Below, piece by piece: positions 42,426 to 50,593 of a stretch of 64,000 bases of DNA. The translations under genes and the position numbers were made by a program. Source of the DNA: Neoroseomonas terrae (GTDB lineage: Bacteria; Pseudomonadota; Alphaproteobacteria; Acetobacterales; Acetobacteraceae); contig NZ_JAAEDI010000025.1 of the NCBI RefSeq assembly GCF_018129025.1, positions 1 through 64,000 on the forward strand, in the 5' to 3' direction. The number at the start of each line of letters is the position of its first letter. Within the stretch, counting starts at the first letter, position 1. The notes below the pieces were generated by a model. The model saw nothing but the letters and a program-made list of their open reading frames with translations. It did no database searches and was not told the origin of the DNA.

Positions 42426-43961
42426 TCAATCGCCTGGCGTGGCCGCAGCCGCCACGCCGAGGTCTTCCATCAGCAGCCGCGTGCTGATGCGCGCGCCTTC
42501 ATAGATCACCGGTAGGCCGCTGCCGGGATGCGTGCCGCCGCCGACCAGATAGACGCCGCGCCCGCGGCCGAAGCGGTTGCGCGGGCGCAGATGCAGCATC
42601 TGGCGCATGTCGTGCGCCAGATTGAAGGTTGCCCCATAGCCCACGGCGAAGTCGTCGCGCCAGCCTTGCGGCGTCACGATGCGTTCGCTGCGGATGCGTG
42701 GCTCGATGTCGTGCAGGCCGATTGCCTTGAGGCGGTCCAGCGCGAGGCGGCGGCAATGCTGCGTCGTCGCGGCCCAGTCCAGACCGTTGCGCAGGTTCGG
42801 GACCGGCACCAGTATATACAGCGCGGAATGACCGTCAGGTGCGAGCGACGGGTCCGTTTGCGTCGCGGCCTGGACGTAGATCGACGGGTCGTCGGGAATC
42901 TCGCCGGCTTCGATCTGGGCGAGGTTGCGACGGTAATCCTCGGCGAGAAGGATGGTGTGGTGGGCAAGGCCCGGCAGTGCGCCTTCGATGCCGAGGTACA
43001 GCATGAAGGTGGAACAGGAGTAGCGCGCCGCGGCGATCTTCCCGTCCGGCCATTGCGGCCGCTGCACGGGTGGGATCAGGCCCGGGATGGCATGGGCAAA
43101 GTCGGCGTTCACCACCACCGCATCGATGGCGTGGCGCGTGCCGGCGACGTCGACGCCGGCGGCGCGGTTGCCCTCGAAGACGATGCGCTCGACGGCGGCG
43201 TTCAGGCGGATTTCCACACCCAGCCGTTCGGCTACGCGCGCCATCGCCGCGGAGACCGCGCCGCAGCCGCCGCGCGGGTGGAAGATGCCATGCTCGTATT
43301 CCAGGAAGGACAGGATCGAGAACAGGCTCGGGCAGCGGAACGGCGACATGCCGAGGTACTTCGCCTGGAAGGTGAAGGCGAGGCGGGTGCGCGGGTCGCA
43401 GAAATGCCGCGCCAAGTCGTCATTCACCGAGGCCCAGGGCCGCAGGTGGCGGAGCCCCTTGGCCATTGCCGGTGAGAGGTAATCGGCGAGCCCGTCGAAG
43501 GGCCGTTCCAGCACCGGGCGGAAGGCGGCGAGCTTGGCACGGTTGTCGGCCATGAAGCGCCGCAGCCCCTGCGCATCGGCAGGGTTGATCTTCGCGATCT
43601 CGGCTTCCATGCGGTCGAGATCGGGCGTGGCGTCGATCGTCAGCGGATCGGTTCCGGCGAAGATGAGGCGGTAGAGCGGGTCGAGCCGGATCAGCTCGAC
43701 CTCGTCATCCAGATCGGCGCCGCAGCTCGCGAAGATCTCGCGCAGCACGCGCGGGTAGAGGAAGAAGGTCGGGCCGAGATCGAAGCGATAGCCGCCTTCG
43801 GCTTGCAGCGTGCGCGTGCGGCCGCCGACGACGCTGTCACGCTCGAAGATCGTGACACGCAACCCGCGCGCGGCAAGCAGCATGGCTGCGGCCAGCCCAC
43901 CCGGGCCGGCGCCGATGACCGCGATGTGCGGGCGGGTGCGGACAATGAAAGGGGCGTTCAT
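42426..43961 (-). CDS. CrtN/CrtI-family FAD-dependent carotenoid desaturase (first gene of operon)
   Basis: This 511-residue protein has HIAVIGAGPGGLAAAMLLAA, then VVGGRTRTLQAEGGYRFDLG and PTFFLYPRVLREIFASCGAD. The C-terminal signature is GVYLVGGGTHPGSGLPVIYE. It is probably the first gene of the carotenoid transcript. With its paralogue it would introduce the conjugated double bonds into squalene or dehydrosqualene. The start ATG at 43961 was picked because homology begins there; the open frame continues upstream as a shadow of the acyl-CoA dehydrogenase. No phytoene synthase (CrtB) is in the window, in keeping with a C30 rather than C40 product. Confidence 0.87.
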   Translation of the reverse strand: MNAPFIVRTRPHIAVIGAGPGGLAAAMLLAARGLRVTIFERDSVVGGRTRTLQAEGGYRFDLGPTFFLYPRVLREIFASCGADLDDEVELIRLDPLYRLIFAGTDPLTIDATPDLDRMEAEIAKINPADAQGLRRFMADNRAKLAAFRPVLERPFDGLADYLSPAMAKGLRHLRPWASVNDDLARHFCDPRTRLAFTFQAKYLGMSPFRCPSLFSILSFLEYEHGIFHPRGGCGAVSAAMARVAERLGVEIRLNAAVERIVFEGNRAAGVDVAGTRHAIDAVVVNADFAHAIPGLIPPVQRPQWPDGKIAAARYSCSTFMLYLGIEGALPGLAHHTILLAEDYRRNLAQIEAGEIPDDPSIYVQAATQTDPSLAPDGHSALYILVPVPNLRNGLDWAATTQHCRRLALDRLKAIGLHDIEPRIRSERIVTPQGWRDDFAVGYGATFNLAHDMRQMLHLRPRNRFGRGRGVYLVGGGTHPGSGLPVIYEGARISTRLLMEDLGVAAAATPGD

Positions 43962-44043
43962 CCGGCTTCGTTGGCGTGGGTGGTGCGCGGCGTCGATGTG
44001 GGTGAACGCGGGGGCGCGCGGAACGTTGCCCCGGCATTCGGCG

Positions 44044-45636
44044 TCAGGCGGCGAGGGCTCCTTCGATTTCCGCGACGCGCCCGGCGCAGCGCGGCAGCAG
44101 GCGGCGGAGGTAGAATTCCGAGAGTGCGCCATAGGCGGCCTCATCCTCGGCTGCCGCGCGCGCGAGCATCCAGCCGCCGAGCAGCCAGCCCGCGGCGTCG
44201 AGATAGGCGACGGCCACGGATTGCGCGGCATCCGCATCACGGCCCTGGGCGTCGAGCACCAGCGCCGTCGCGGTCGCCAGCCGGTCGGCTGCAGCGTGCA
44301 GGCGCGCATCGGCGCTGCGCCTCACCTCCGAGAGCAGGGCACGCATCTCCGCGCCGCCATCCTTCGCAAGTTTGCGCACCAGCAGGTCGATCGCCTGGAT
44401 GCCGTTGGTGCCTTCGTAGATCGGCGCGATTCGCGCATCGCGCAGGATGCGCGCGGCACCCGTTTCCTCGATGAAGCCCATGCCGCCATGGACCTGTACG
44501 CCGGTGGAGGCCGTCTCGACGCCGCGATCGGTGCACCAGGCCTTGGTGATCGGCGTCAGCAGGGCAAGCCGCGCCTGGGCGGCGTCGCCCCGATCCACGC
44601 AGATTGCCGTCTCCAGCGCCAGCAGACGGCCCGCGAGAGTGATGGCGCGCATCTCCGTCAGCATGCGCGCGACGTCGGGGTGCTCGGCGATGATGCGGCC
44701 GCTCTGCACGCGCTCTGCCGCGTAGGCCTCCGCGAGGCGCAGCGCGGCGGCGCCATGCGCGACGCCCTGGGTGCCGACGCCGAGGCGGGCATTGTTCATC
44801 ATCGCGAACATCGCATTCAGGCCGCGATGCGGTTCGCCGACCAGCTCGGCCTCCGCGCCCTCGAACAGCATGACGCAGGTGGGGGAGCCGTGGATGCCGA
44901 GCTTGTGCTCGATGCCGCCGCAGCGGAGGTCGTTGCGGCTGCCGTCATCCTTCAGCTTCGTCGCGACGAACAGGCTGATGCCGCGCGAGCCCGGCGGCGC
45001 ATCCGGCAGGCGCGCGAGGACGAGGTAGACGATGTTGTCGGTGCAGTCGTGCTCGCCCCAGGTGATGAAGATCTTCTGGCCGTGCAGCGCATACCTGCCA
45101 TTGGGAAGCGGTTCCGCGCGGGTGCGCAGCACGCCGAGGTCGCTGCCGGCGTTCGGCTCGGTCAGGCACATCGCGCCGGTCCACTCGCCGCTGACCATCT
45201 TCGGCAGCCACCGCACGGCCTGGTCGGGCGTCGCGTAATGCACCAGGCATTCGATCGCGCCGGCCGTCAGCAGCGGGCCGAGCATGAAGGAGGTGTCGGC
45301 GGCCATGCCGAGCTCGACCATCGCGGTCCAGAGCGCCGCGGGCAGGCCCTGGCCGCCATGCGCTTCCGGCGCCGAGAGCGATTGCCAGCCGCCTTCCACC
45401 CATTTCGCGTAGGCGGGCGGATAGGTCGGCGGCGTCTTCACCACGCCATTGGCATAGGTGGCGCCGGCGCGGTCGGCGGCGAGCGCGTCAGGCAGCAGGA
45501 CCTCGGTGCAGAAGCGGTCGGCTTCCGTGACGATCTGGGCGATGTCGTCGGGGCCGAGCGCCGCGCCGGGCAGCGCCGGCAGGCCCACCACGCGGGTCAG
45601 GCCGAAGATCAGGTCGGTGGCGGCGGTCGAGGTCAT
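44044..45636 (-). CDS. Acyl-CoA dehydrogenase
   Basis: This 530-residue FAD enzyme has GAMCLTEPNAGSDLGVLRTR, GQKIFITWGEHDCTDNIVYL and the C-terminal HGGMGFIEETGAARILRDAR with IAPIYEGTNGIQAIDLLVRK, which carries the catalytic Glu of the long-chain-type family (YEGTNGIQA). An extra C-terminal domain of about 100 residues places it with the FadE5-like or DmdC-like subfamily. Its start overlaps the stop of the upstream flavoprotein gene. The substrate chain is not known; it is 82 bases before the carotenoid operon and may end a separate transcript. Confidence 0.9.
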   Translation of the reverse strand: MTSTAATDLIFGLTRVVGLPALPGAALGPDDIAQIVTEADRFCTEVLLPDALAADRAGATYANGVVKTPPTYPPAYAKWVEGGWQSLSAPEAHGGQGLPAALWTAMVELGMAADTSFMLGPLLTAGAIECLVHYATPDQAVRWLPKMVSGEWTGAMCLTEPNAGSDLGVLRTRAEPLPNGRYALHGQKIFITWGEHDCTDNIVYLVLARLPDAPPGSRGISLFVATKLKDDGSRNDLRCGGIEHKLGIHGSPTCVMLFEGAEAELVGEPHRGLNAMFAMMNNARLGVGTQGVAHGAAALRLAEAYAAERVQSGRIIAEHPDVARMLTEMRAITLAGRLLALETAICVDRGDAAQARLALLTPITKAWCTDRGVETASTGVQVHGGMGFIEETGAARILRDARIAPIYEGTNGIQAIDLLVRKLAKDGGAEMRALLSEVRRSADARLHAAADRLATATALVLDAQGRDADAAQSVAVAYLDAAGWLLGGWMLARAAAEDEAAYGALSEFYLRRLLPRCAGRVAEIEGALAA

Positions 45637-46796
45637 GCGGGGACACCTTGCAGGGCCGCGAGCAGGCCGGGTGCGGGCGGCGCCTGTCCGGCGGCCCAGG
45701 AGGACAGCGCGGGCAGCAGGGCAGCGTCAGTGACGGCCGCCGCCACGGCAAGGCCGAGCACCGGGCCGAACTTGAAGCCATGGCCGGTGAAGCCGGACAT
45801 GACGAGGCAGCGCGACGAGAGCGGTTCGACGACGAAGCGCTCGCCATCCTCGACGTCGTAGTAGCAGGCGCGGGCGCCGACGATCCGGTAGCCCGCCATG
45901 TCGCGCAGGCGCGGGCGTGCGAAGGCGAGGATCTCCTCAGCCTCCGCGGGAGTTGCGTCGCGGCTGTCGGCTTCGGCGTCGCCGCTGCGGGAGAAACGGT
46001 GGTCGCCGATCTTGAGCGGCGTGCCGGCGACCGGCGGCACGGCGTAGAAGCCGCCATCCTCGGCGAGGTCGAGCAGCATCGGCGCACGTGTCCAGGCCTC
46101 CCGATGCTGCGCCGGCGGGTCGAGCAGGACGAGGATTTGGCGGGAGGCGACCACGCGTGGCGCGAGCGCTGCCGGCAGCAGACGCGGCGCCCAGGGGCCG
46201 GCGGCGACGATCAACAGGTCTGCGCTACGCTCGCTGCCGTCGTCGAGGCGCAGCGTCGCGCGGGCCGGGTCCACATCCGTGGCGCGGGCACGTTCGATCA
46301 CCACGCCGCGGGCCGCGCAGGCACGGGCCAGCCCGGCGACGATGCGCTCGGCCAGCAGCACGCCGCCGGCATCCATGTGGAAGGCGGCGCCGATGCCCGC
46401 CTCGGTGAAGATCGGGAAGTGGGCGGCGACCTGCTGCGCCGTCAGGTCGTCGAAGCGCAGGCCATCCGCGGCGAGCGCGGCGCGGCTTTCGCCGAGCCAG
46501 CCCCGCGCGGAGCCGGAGACGGCAAGCACCCCCGTCGGGATGTGCAATACCTCTCCGAGATCGCGCCACACGATGTCCCAGGCCGCATAGGCCGGATCGA
46601 CCATCCGCATGTAGCCCGCCTGCGCACCATAGGCGTGGCGGATCAGCCGGTGGTGGTCGACCGAGGCGCCGCGGGGGTTGGGGACCGGGTCCTGCTCGAC
46701 GATGCGGACCGCGACGCCCTGGCGGGACAGCGCCCAGGCGGCGGACAGGCCCATGATCCCGGCGCCGAGGATGAGGGCGGTGCGTGGCGTTCCCAT
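45633..46796 (-). CDS. Sarcosine oxidase/N-methyltryptophan oxidase-like FAD oxidoreductase
   Basis: This 387-residue protein of the D-amino-acid-oxidase superfamily has the dinucleotide site ALILGAGIMGLSAAWALSRQ, ASVDHHRLIRHAYG (as in monomeric sarcosine oxidases, where this segment carries the basic catalytic pocket), and the C-terminal VMSGFTGHGFKFGPVLGLAV. In the true sarcosine oxidases FAD is attached to a Cys in a C-terminal C-x-Y/F-type segment; here ARACYYDVEDGERF at about residue 315 has a Cys that could serve. It oxidises a secondary or N-methyl amine or amino acid. It overlaps the acyl-CoA dehydrogenase gene by four bases. Confidence 0.83.
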   Translation of the reverse strand: MGTPRTALILGAGIMGLSAAWALSRQGVAVRIVEQDPVPNPRGASVDHHRLIRHAYGAQAGYMRMVDPAYAAWDIVWRDLGEVLHIPTGVLAVSGSARGWLGESRAALAADGLRFDDLTAQQVAAHFPIFTEAGIGAAFHMDAGGVLLAERIVAGLARACAARGVVIERARATDVDPARATLRLDDGSERSADLLIVAAGPWAPRLLPAALAPRVVASRQILVLLDPPAQHREAWTRAPMLLDLAEDGGFYAVPPVAGTPLKIGDHRFSRSGDAEADSRDATPAEAEEILAFARPRLRDMAGYRIVGARACYYDVEDGERFVVEPLSSRCLVMSGFTGHGFKFGPVLGLAVAAAVTDAALLPALSSWAAGQAPPAPGLLAALQGVPA

Positions 46797-46817
46797 CCCC
46801 CCATCCTATGCCGCGCC

Positions 46818-47657
46818 TTAGGGCAGGTGTGAACTCTCGGCGGTCAGCGTGATGGTGCCGGTCAGCGTCTCGCCCGGGGCCAGCACCCGCATCGGGCCGA
46901 ACGGCGCGAGATCCGCCCGGTTCGCGACGTCGGTCATGTGAGAGGACGGTTCGACGCAGAGCACCGCCTTGTCGGGCGGGGCATAGATCTGGAGGTTGGT
47001 CGCCAGGGCACCAGTCGCCGCCATGGTCACCGCCAGCCCCGGCCAGGCGAGGCGTGCCGTGCCGTCCCAGCCCGCGAAATGGGTGTCGAGGCCCAGGAAG
47101 GCGTCGTCCCCGCCATCCAACCCTTCGGTGGGCTCGATGGCGATGGGCAGGCCGCGCGCGTCATGCGTGCAGCGATGCGTCGCGCGAAAGGCGAGGCGCG
47201 TGCCTACGGTGCGCACGAACCAGGGATGCCAGCCGAAGCCGACGGGCATCGGCGCGCTGCCCGTATTGGTTACGGCGAGGGCCAGTGACAGACCGTTCGG
47301 CCCGAGCGCGACGTCGAGCCGCGCGGCGTAGACATAGGGCGTGGCATCGACCGCCTGGGTCAGCACGGCGCGATCCGGCGCGGCAGCCTCGACCTGCCAC
47401 GCCCGGTCGCGTGACAGCCCGTGGATGGCGGTGTTGTCCGAGGCGCGGTTCACCGGCAGGCGGTGGTCCCCGAGCCGGCCGGCATCCAGCCGGTTTGCCC
47501 AGGGGATCATCCAGAAGGCGCCGAAAGGGCCGCCGAGGCGGCTGCCCGCCGGCGCCGGCACCAGGATGTCGCGGCCGGCGAAGCGCAGCAGCGTCATGCC
47601 GCCGCCATCCTCCGGTGCGAGGTCGGCCATCCAGTCGCCGGCATGCAACCGCAGCAT
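46818..47657 (-). CDS. Aldose 1-epimerase family protein
   Basis: This 279-residue protein shows the galactose-mutarotase fold pattern. FGAFWMIPWANRLDAGRL carries the P-W-x-N-R region, TAIHGLSRDRAWQV the first catalytic His, GFGWHPWFVR the second His (with His-Pro), and KAVLCVEPSSHMTD the catalytic Glu (V-E-P). It interconverts sugar anomers. The start ATG at 47657 lies five bases after the uronate dehydrogenase stop; the longer frame is a shadow. The pair with uronate dehydrogenase suggests supply of the anomer that the dehydrogenase oxidises (inference). Confidence 0.85.
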   Translation of the reverse strand: MLRLHAGDWMADLAPEDGGGMTLLRFAGRDILVPAPAGSRLGGPFGAFWMIPWANRLDAGRLGDHRLPVNRASDNTAIHGLSRDRAWQVEAAAPDRAVLTQAVDATPYVYAARLDVALGPNGLSLALAVTNTGSAPMPVGFGWHPWFVRTVGTRLAFRATHRCTHDARGLPIAIEPTEGLDGGDDAFLGLDTHFAGWDGTARLAWPGLAVTMAATGALATNLQIYAPPDKAVLCVEPSSHMTDVANRADLAPFGPMRVLAPGETLTGTITLTAESSHLP

Positions 47658-47662
47658 CGGTC

Positions 47663-48493
47663 TCAATCTTCCAGGCTGAAGGCGTCGCGCGGGGAGGGCT
47701 TCTGCCGCGAATACTCCATCGCTGTGAAGCCGCCGCCCTGGTAGCGCTCGGTGACCGGGTCGGCGGTGATGTGCTCGACCTCGCCGCGATAGGGCTCGGC
47801 GGAATCCTGCGGCGCCCAGCCGATGCGGTCGCGATGGTCCTTGCCCCAGTAGGAGGCGGGGTTGTCGGAACACGCCCAGATCACCGCATGGCCGGTGCGT
47901 TCCGCGACGACGCAGCGTTCGACCAGTCGCGTCAGGTCGGCATAGGACAGCCAGGTGGAGAGCATCCGGCGATCGATCGGCTTCGGGAAGCAGGAGCCGA
48001 TGCGGAGATTGACGTTCTCGACCCCGTGCTTGTCCCAGTACATCCGGCCCATCAGCTCGCAATAGGCCTTGGACAGGCCGTAGTAGCCGTCCGGGCGGAA
48101 GTCGCAGTCGTAGTCGAGCTTCGCCTGGTTGCCGGTCGGGCGCTCGTGGAAGCCGATCGAATGGTTGGAACTCGCGAAGACGACGCGCGCCCCTTCGCGC
48201 CGCGCGGCCTCATAGACGTGGTAGGGGCCGCGGAGGTTCGGACCGAAGACTTCCTCGAAGGGCTTCTCCACCGAGACGCCGCCGAAGTGCAGGATGGCGC
48301 CGCAGCCTTCCGCCTGGCGCAGCAGCGCGACGCCGTCGTTGATGTCGGCCTTTACGAAGGTGGCGCCGGCGGGCAGCGGATCAGGGAAGGGCGCGATGTC
48401 GGTAAGCCGCAGGGTCCAGCCCTTCTCGGCCAGGGTCTTCGCGAGGTGGCGGCCTAGATTGCCGGAGGCGCCGGTCAGCAGGACGGGTTTCAT
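47663..48493 (-). CDS. Uronate dehydrogenase-like SDR-family NAD oxidoreductase
   Basis: This 276-residue extended SDR protein has VLLTGASGNLGRHLAKTLAE, the Ser of the active site in VVFASSNHSIGFHERP, and the Y-x-x-x-K pair in GYYGLSKAYCELMGRMYWDK. The SSNHSIGF and PDGYYGLSK stretches match uronate dehydrogenase (Udh), which oxidises galacturonate or glucuronate to aldaro-lactones. The neighbours (aldose epimerase, a dehydratase of the IlvD type, a dihydrodipicolinate-synthase-family enzyme and a GntR regulator) fit an oxidative sugar-acid pathway. Confidence 0.83.
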   Translation of the reverse strand: MKPVLLTGASGNLGRHLAKTLAEKGWTLRLTDIAPFPDPLPAGATFVKADINDGVALLRQAEGCGAILHFGGVSVEKPFEEVFGPNLRGPYHVYEAARREGARVVFASSNHSIGFHERPTGNQAKLDYDCDFRPDGYYGLSKAYCELMGRMYWDKHGVENVNLRIGSCFPKPIDRRMLSTWLSYADLTRLVERCVVAERTGHAVIWACSDNPASYWGKDHRDRIGWAPQDSAEPYRGEVEHITADPVTERYQGGGFTAMEYSRQKPSPRDAFSLED

Positions 48494-48610
48494 GCGAGTG
48501 GGTGGCTCCAGTGGGAGGGAGGGTGCAGGTCAGCTACCCCAGGAATGGTGGGGGGTGTCGGGAACGTCGGTTCGCGGGTCGGGCGCTTTGGTCTGGCGGC
48601 GGACGAGACC

Positions 48611-48925
48611 GAGAGGGGCTCCGCCCCTCCCGGACCCTCCCCGCCAAAGGCCGAAAGGCCTTTGGAAACCGTTGACGGCTCTCGCAAACCGGCATTGCCG
48701 AGACCGTATGGGCGATGGAGCCGGTGCGACCCCTGAGGCCCTGCACGTTCCGGCGATGTCGGACGCGCTACGCATGCCCAAGGCCCGGAACGATCCCAGC
48801 ATCGGGCAGGGCACAACCGGCGTCGTACTGAAGTGTCAGCCTTGCCCGGCGCCAGGTCGAGGTTTCCAAAGGCCTTCCGGCCTTTGGTGGGGTGAGGTCC
48901 GGAGAGGGGCAAAGCCCCTCTCCGG
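48611..48925. repeat. Inverted-repeat element, copy 6
   Basis: The left arm begins GAGAGGGGC-TCC-GCCCCTCCC (48611-48631), then CCAAAGGCC-GAAA-GGCCTTTGG and GAAACCGTTGACGG. The right arm is GGTTTCC-type inverted, ending CCGGAGAGGGGC-AAA-GCCCCTCTCCGG at 48899-48925. The interior of about 160 bases is unique. The 442-base gap between uronate dehydrogenase and the dihydrodipicolinate-synthase-family gene is otherwise without a gene. Confidence 0.86.
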
Positions 48926-48935
48926 TCGCCCATCA

Positions 48936-49814
48936 TCACCACGACGCCAACAGCGTCCGCAGGCGCGCGAGTGACTCCGCCGCAATCGGCCAGGCTGCCG
49001 GCGGGCGCGCCGCGCCGACGTCGTTGCCGGATAGCGCCAGTGCCGCTTTCACCACGGACACGTTCGCGCCGTTCTGTTCCTCCGCGCGCAGGGCTTCGAA
49101 AGCGCCGATCTCGGCGATCAGGGCGTTGGCGCGGGTGAAGTCCGCCGCGCGCAACGCAGCGAGGATGGCGACGGAGCGTTCCGGCGCGACGTTGATCAGC
49201 CCCGAGGTGAACCCCTGCGCGCCGAGGGCCGTCATCGGCGGTGCCCAGGGCTCGGCAAGGCCGCAGACGAACTGCACCTGCGGCGCGGCGCGGATGGCGC
49301 GGGCCAGGGTCATCAGGTCGGTGCTCGCCCATTTCACCGCGACGACGCCCGGGATCGTTGTCATGGCGGTGATGGCGGCATCGCCGATCGCGGCGTTGCG
49401 GAGGTAGAGCACGATCGGCAGGCCGGCGGCGTCGCCGACGCGGCGGATATAGTCGGCAATGCCGCGCGGGCTGACGAAAGGATCCGGTGGCTGGTGGATC
49501 ATGACTGCATCCGCGCCATCGGCCTTGGCGCGTGCGGCGAGGCGCACCGCCTCGTTCACGCTGCGGCCGATGCCGGCGACTACCGTGGCGCGGCCGGCGA
49601 CGATGGCCGGGACCTCGGCCTGCATGCGTTCGGCTTCGGCGAAGGTCAGGCCGTAGAACTCCGAGGTGTTGCCGTTGACCGTCAGCGCGTCGACCCCGGC
49701 GGCGGCGCAGCGCGCGACGATCGGTTCGAGGCGCGCCGGCGCGATGGCGTCGTGGCTGTCGAAGGGCGTGACGAGGATGCCGGAGATGCCCGTCAGGGCC
49801 TGGCCGAGACTCAT
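48936..49814 (-). CDS. Dihydrodipicolinate synthase/N-acetylneuraminate lyase-family protein
   Basis: This 292-residue class I aldolase-fold protein has GILVTPFDSHD, LTVNGNTSEFYGLTFAEAER (the T-G-E loop here is GNTSEFY), the proton-relay Tyr137 in LPIVLYLRN and the Schiff-base Lys161 in GVVAVKWASTDL. Relatives include 5-dehydro-4-deoxyglucarate dehydratase, 2-dehydro-3-deoxy aldonate aldolases and dihydrodipicolinate synthase. The context of sugar-acid enzymes favours a 2-keto-3-deoxy sugar-acid aldolase or dehydratase. Its ATG overlaps the stop of the GntR gene by four bases. Confidence 0.85.
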   Translation of the reverse strand: MSLGQALTGISGILVTPFDSHDAIAPARLEPIVARCAAAGVDALTVNGNTSEFYGLTFAEAERMQAEVPAIVAGRATVVAGIGRSVNEAVRLAARAKADGADAVMIHQPPDPFVSPRGIADYIRRVGDAAGLPIVLYLRNAAIGDAAITAMTTIPGVVAVKWASTDLMTLARAIRAAPQVQFVCGLAEPWAPPMTALGAQGFTSGLINVAPERSVAILAALRAADFTRANALIAEIGAFEALRAEEQNGANVSVVKAALALSGNDVGAARPPAAWPIAAESLARLRTLLASW

Positions 49815-50527
49815 GGGGCGTGGCCCTTTCGTGGCGATTGTGGCGGCAGCACGCCGTTGGTGACGAGCGAGCGCAGGATGTGCTGGCGCATGCGCGCCTC
49901 GGCCAGCGCAGGATCGCGCTTCTTCAGGGCGGCGACGATGCCCCGGTGCTCGGCGAGCGCCTTCGGGAAGTCGCGGGGCGTGCTGCCCACGGCGCGGCGG
50001 CGGCCGAGGTGGTCGTACGCCTGCAGCGAGCCGAGCGAGCGAATGAGGAAGGGGTTGCCGGTCGCCTGGTGGATCAGCGCGTGGAATTCGGCATTCGCCT
50101 CCGCCAGCGCATCGACGTCATGCGCCTCGGTACCGGCCTGCATCCGCTTCAGGATGGCGGCAAGGACGGCCAATGCGGCGTCATCCATCCGCTCCGCCGC
50201 CAGCGCTGTTGCGACGCCTTCCAGCGCCGCACGGATGCGGCCGAGTTCGGCGAGCCGGACGGGGCTGACCTCGGCAACCATCGTGCCGCGGCGGGGCAGC
50301 GTGATGACCATGCCATCCTGTTCGAGGCGGCGCAGCGCTTCCCGCACCGGCTGGGCGGAAATGCCGAGGTCGATGGCGAGGCTGCGCTCGGAGATCTTGC
50401 GCCCGGCGGGGAGAAGGCCCTCGACGATGGCGTCGCGGAGCTGCCGGTAGGCGCGCTCACCGAGGGAGAGGCTATCCTCCTCGGGCAGCGGCGCGATCCT
50501 CCCACGGGCTGTCTTCGCAGCGGCCAT
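49811..50527 (-). CDS. GntR-family (FadR/FCD subfamily) transcriptional regulator
   Basis: This 238-residue protein has a winged helix at residues about 20-90 (SLGERAYRQLRDAIVEGLLP, then RSLAIDLGISAQPVREALRR, LEQDGMVITLPRRGTMVAEV) and an alpha-helical FCD ligand-binding domain with NAEFHALIHQATGNPFL and the late ALAEHRGIVAALKKRDP, in which the Asp and His residues normally bind a metal and a carboxylate ligand. It is divergent from the dehydratase gene with a perfect palindrome in the spacer. It is expected to sense a sugar acid and repress both directions (inference). Start ATG at 50527. Confidence 0.9.
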   Translation of the reverse strand: MAAAKTARGRIAPLPEEDSLSLGERAYRQLRDAIVEGLLPAGRKISERSLAIDLGISAQPVREALRRLEQDGMVITLPRRGTMVAEVSPVRLAELGRIRAALEGVATALAAERMDDAALAVLAAILKRMQAGTEAHDVDALAEANAEFHALIHQATGNPFLIRSLGSLQAYDHLGRRRAVGSTPRDFPKALAEHRGIVAALKKRDPALAEARMRQHILRSLVTNGVLPPQSPRKGHAP

Positions 50528-50530
50528 GGA

Positions 50531-50548
50531 CAACTGCCATAGCAGTTG
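50531..50548. promoter_or_regulatory. Palindromic operator candidate for the GntR regulator
   Basis: A perfect 7-base inverted repeat, CAACTGC-CATA-GCAGTTG, lies in the 66-base spacer between the divergent GntR and dehydratase genes, four bases before the GntR start. FadR-subfamily regulators bind short palindromes with T-G/C-A half-sites of this size. The short spacer leaves room for only overlapping promoters, so binding would affect both genes. Confidence 0.6.
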
Positions 50549-50593
50549 GCAGCTTCCCGCGGAAGCCGAGCCGTCGCCAGGAGGAACCATCCA

